A DNA stretch of 14,092 nt from assembly GCA_002315325.1 (NCBI GenBank), contig DCGU01000031.1:25245-39336 (forward strand). The letters are read 5' to 3'. Below the pieces are notes generated by a model that was not told where the DNA came from, made no database searches, and saw only the letters and a list, made by a program, of their open reading frames with translations. Position 1 is the first letter of the stretch, and every line of letters begins with the position of its first letter. This DNA is from Clostridiales bacterium UBA1770. GTDB taxonomy: Bacteria > Bacillota > Clostridia > Oscillospirales > CAG-272. Positions 14,086 to 14,092 of this stretch are shown here, piece by piece. The position numbers were made by a program, and so were the translations under genes.

Positions 14086-14092
14086 ATATTAA

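Overview
The window looks like chromosome from an anaerobic Gram-positive bacterium of the Clostridia, most likely a gut Oscillospirales or Ruminococcaceae-type organism. The evidence is indirect: strong AGGAGG-type ribosome sites, several textbook sigma-A promoters (TTGACA, 16-18 bp, TATAAT-like), short GC-rich palindromic repeats between genes, and a CotH-type kinase of the sort common in spore formers. Base composition is moderately GC-rich, except for a visibly AT-richer Fic gene. No rRNA, tRNA, CRISPR array, insertion sequence or phage gene was seen.

Layout, left to right. Positions 1-210 hold a duplicated 50-bp palindromic repeat and a small hairpin. A membrane-anchored CotH-family kinase with a low-complexity insert and tail follows (+, 211-2439) and ends in a terminator. 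Next is a class II Fic AMP-transferase with a C-terminal winged helix (+, 2676-3815). In front of it lie three inverted repeats spaced exactly 52 bp apart, the last one lying across the promoter. A shared terminator separates it from rmuC (-, 3896-5278). A two-gene minus-strand operon follows: a metallophosphoesterase (5835-6923) and an unrecognised 108-residue protein (5483-5809). A small membrane protein (-, 7070-7525) stands alone.

The right-hand 6.5 kb is a carbohydrate locus. A heparinase II/III-type polysaccharide lyase (-, 7650-9728) is transcribed divergently from an operon holding an SGNH/GDSL esterase (+, 9902-10891) and a GH106-type alpha-L-rhamnosidase-like protein (+, 10888-14061). 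The esterase and glycosidase genes overlap by four bases. A ribosome site at the right edge shows that the operon continues. None of the three enzymes has a visible signal peptide, so they probably finish off imported oligosaccharides that contain uronic acid, rhamnose and acyl groups. The 173-bp divergent region has promoters for both sides and a 9-bp inverted repeat that could be a common operator.

The most unusual signal is the 52-bp-phased operator-like array at the Fic promoter. It suggests, but does not prove, that the Fic protein or a partner controls its own expression through the winged-helix domain.
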